23,836 bases of DNA from JAZGBC01 sp036444495 (GTDB taxonomy: Bacteria; Pseudomonadota; Alphaproteobacteria; Kiloniellales; J153): NCBI GenBank assembly GCA_036444495.1, contig JAZGBC010000098.1, positions 1 through 23,836 on the forward strand. Reading direction: 5' to 3'. The notes beneath the pieces were generated by a model that was given only the letters and a program-made list of their open reading frames with translations, searched no databases and was not told the DNA's origin. Position 1 is the first letter of the stretch, and each line of letters begins with the position of its first letter. The translations under genes were made by a program, and so were the position numbers. Below, piece after piece: positions 23,069 to 23,836 of this stretch.

Positions 23069-23836
23069 TTACTGTTCGAAAATGTTGCTGAGCGTGCCGA
23101 TTCCCTCGATGGAGATTTCGATGCTGTTGCTCGGTTCCTTCATGGACCCGATTCCGATGGAGGTGCCGCAAGCGATCACGTCGCCCGGATAGAGAGTCAT
23201 GTCGTGGGAAATCAGGCTGACCAGCCGCTTGGGCGGAAAAACCATGTCGCTCACCGGGTAATTCTGCCGCTCGTCGCCGTTCAGCACCGTGCGCACCGAC
23301 AGGGTCATGGGGTCGAGCCCGGTCGCCACCACGGGCCCGAAGACGCCGAAGGTGTCGAAGCTCTTGGCCCGGACCCACTGGGCGAAGGTGGGATCCTTGT
23401 CGATCAGCTCGACCGCGGTCACATCGTTCGCGCAGGTGTAGCCGAAGATGCAGGATTCGGCCTCCGCCTCCGAGGCTTCCGTGCAGTCCTTGCCGATCAC
23501 GATGCCGAGCTCGCCCTCGTAGGTCACCTTGCCGCTATAGGACTTGGGGCGGCGGATGGTCTCGCCCCCGGCAAGAAAGGAGTTCCCGCCCTTGAGCAGA
23601 TAGAGCGGCTCTTCGGGCGGCTCCAGGTTCAGCTTCTCGGCCAGGGCGTGAAAGTTGTTCCAGAGCGCGATCATCTTGCTCGGCTCGGTCGGGGCGAGCA
23701 GCTTGACCTCGGCCAGCTCCAGGGTATCCGAGGTCGCCGCCGGGCCAGAGAACATGTTGCCCTCGTGCCGCGTGATCCGCTCCCCTTCAAGGGTGCCGAA
23801 ACCGGTCTGGCCGGCCTGCTCGAATCGAATCCACTG
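23069..23836 (-). CDS. Fumarylacetoacetate hydrolase family protein (5' end cut by the window)
   Basis: C-C bond hydrolase or isomerase of the FAH superfamily; 255 codons are visible and the frame runs off the right edge. The visible N-terminus, QWIRFEQAGQTGFGTLEG, is close to the usual start, so probably only a few residues are missing; the Met at 23755 is internal. Metal-site regions are seen in ELGIVIGKD and in FGYTCANDVTA, with KSFDTFGVFGP after them and GDVIACGTSIGIGSM near the C-terminus. Family members act on fumarylpyruvate, homoprotocatechuate intermediates, oxaloacetate or 2-keto-3-deoxy sugar acids; the substrate here cannot be told. Next to a PanE-like reductase on the same strand. 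Confidence 0.88.
   Translation of the reverse strand, partial: QWIRFEQAGQTGFGTLEGERITRHEGNMFSGPAATSDTLELAEVKLLAPTEPSKMIALWNNFHALAEKLNLEPPEEPLYLLKGGNSFLAGGETIRRPKSYSGKVTYEGELGIVIGKDCTEASEAEAESCIFGYTCANDVTAVELIDKDPTFAQWVRAKSFDTFGVFGPVVATGLDPMTLSVRTVLNGDERQNYPVSDMVFPPKRLVSLISHDMTLYPGDVIACGTSIGIGSMKEPSNSIEISIEGIGTLSNIFEQ

Overview
The window reads as the chromosome of a GC-rich alphaproteobacterium, most likely from the Rhodospirillales or a neighbouring order. The reasons are high G+C and tight operons, predicted promoters of the CTTGAC-N16/17-CTATNT kind, a direct-repeat GTTC-N7-GTTC SOS box, a DUF2794 gene, and the gene orders acpP-fabF-mltG, rpsF-rpsR-rplI, cvpA-purF-SDR and tpr-bamB-der. The taxonomic call is inference from these features; no rRNA gene is present. 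Almost all of the window is conserved housekeeping sequence. I found no CRISPR array, tRNA, prophage, transposase or defence system.

Region by region. (1) 1-108: an intergenic end with an SOS (LexA) box inside a leftward promoter whose gene lies outside the window. (2) 109-4805, minus strand: a fatty-acid synthesis operon fabD-fabG-acpP-fabF followed by mltG. A repeat element of about 228 bp (1113-1340) sits between fabF and mltG, and its right end supplies the fabF stop codon. (3) 4806-5100: a divergent control region with a predicted fabD promoter (minus), a predicted rpsF promoter (plus) and a structured rpsF leader. (4) 5101-6893: rpsF-rpsR-rplI, in which S6 carries a 17-unit pentapeptide repeat tail and L9 an Ala/Glu-rich tail, closed by a clear intrinsic terminator. 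(5) 7112-15758: a colinear run dnaB-alr-mlaE-mlaF-radA-cvpA-purF-SDR in which five of the seven junctions overlap. (6) 15759-16805: a 303-bp gene-free stretch, then a secreted dienelactone-hydrolase-like gene of less GC-rich composition. (7) 16847-20310, minus strand: der, bamB and a YfgM-like TPR protein behind a likely promoter embedded in an inverted repeat. (8) 20357-23836: a thioredoxin-fold protein (minus), a small lipoprotein and a DUF2794 protein (plus), then a ketopantoate-reductase-like enzyme and a fumarylacetoacetate-hydrolase-family enzyme (minus, the latter cut by the right edge).

How the genes work together: region 2 makes acyl-ACP chains for membrane lipid and trims nascent peptidoglycan. 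Regions 4 and 5 join ribosome assembly, replication and recombination (DnaB, RadA), cell-wall D-alanine supply (Alr), outer-membrane lipid asymmetry (MlaFE) and the first step of purine synthesis (PurF). Region 7 serves ribosome assembly (Der) and outer-membrane protein insertion (BamB, with the TPR protein at the inner membrane). The parts most worth a second look are the SOS promoter at the left edge, the repeat between fabF and mltG, the S6 repeat tail with its leader RNA, and the small lipoprotein/DUF2794 pair with the palindrome between them.
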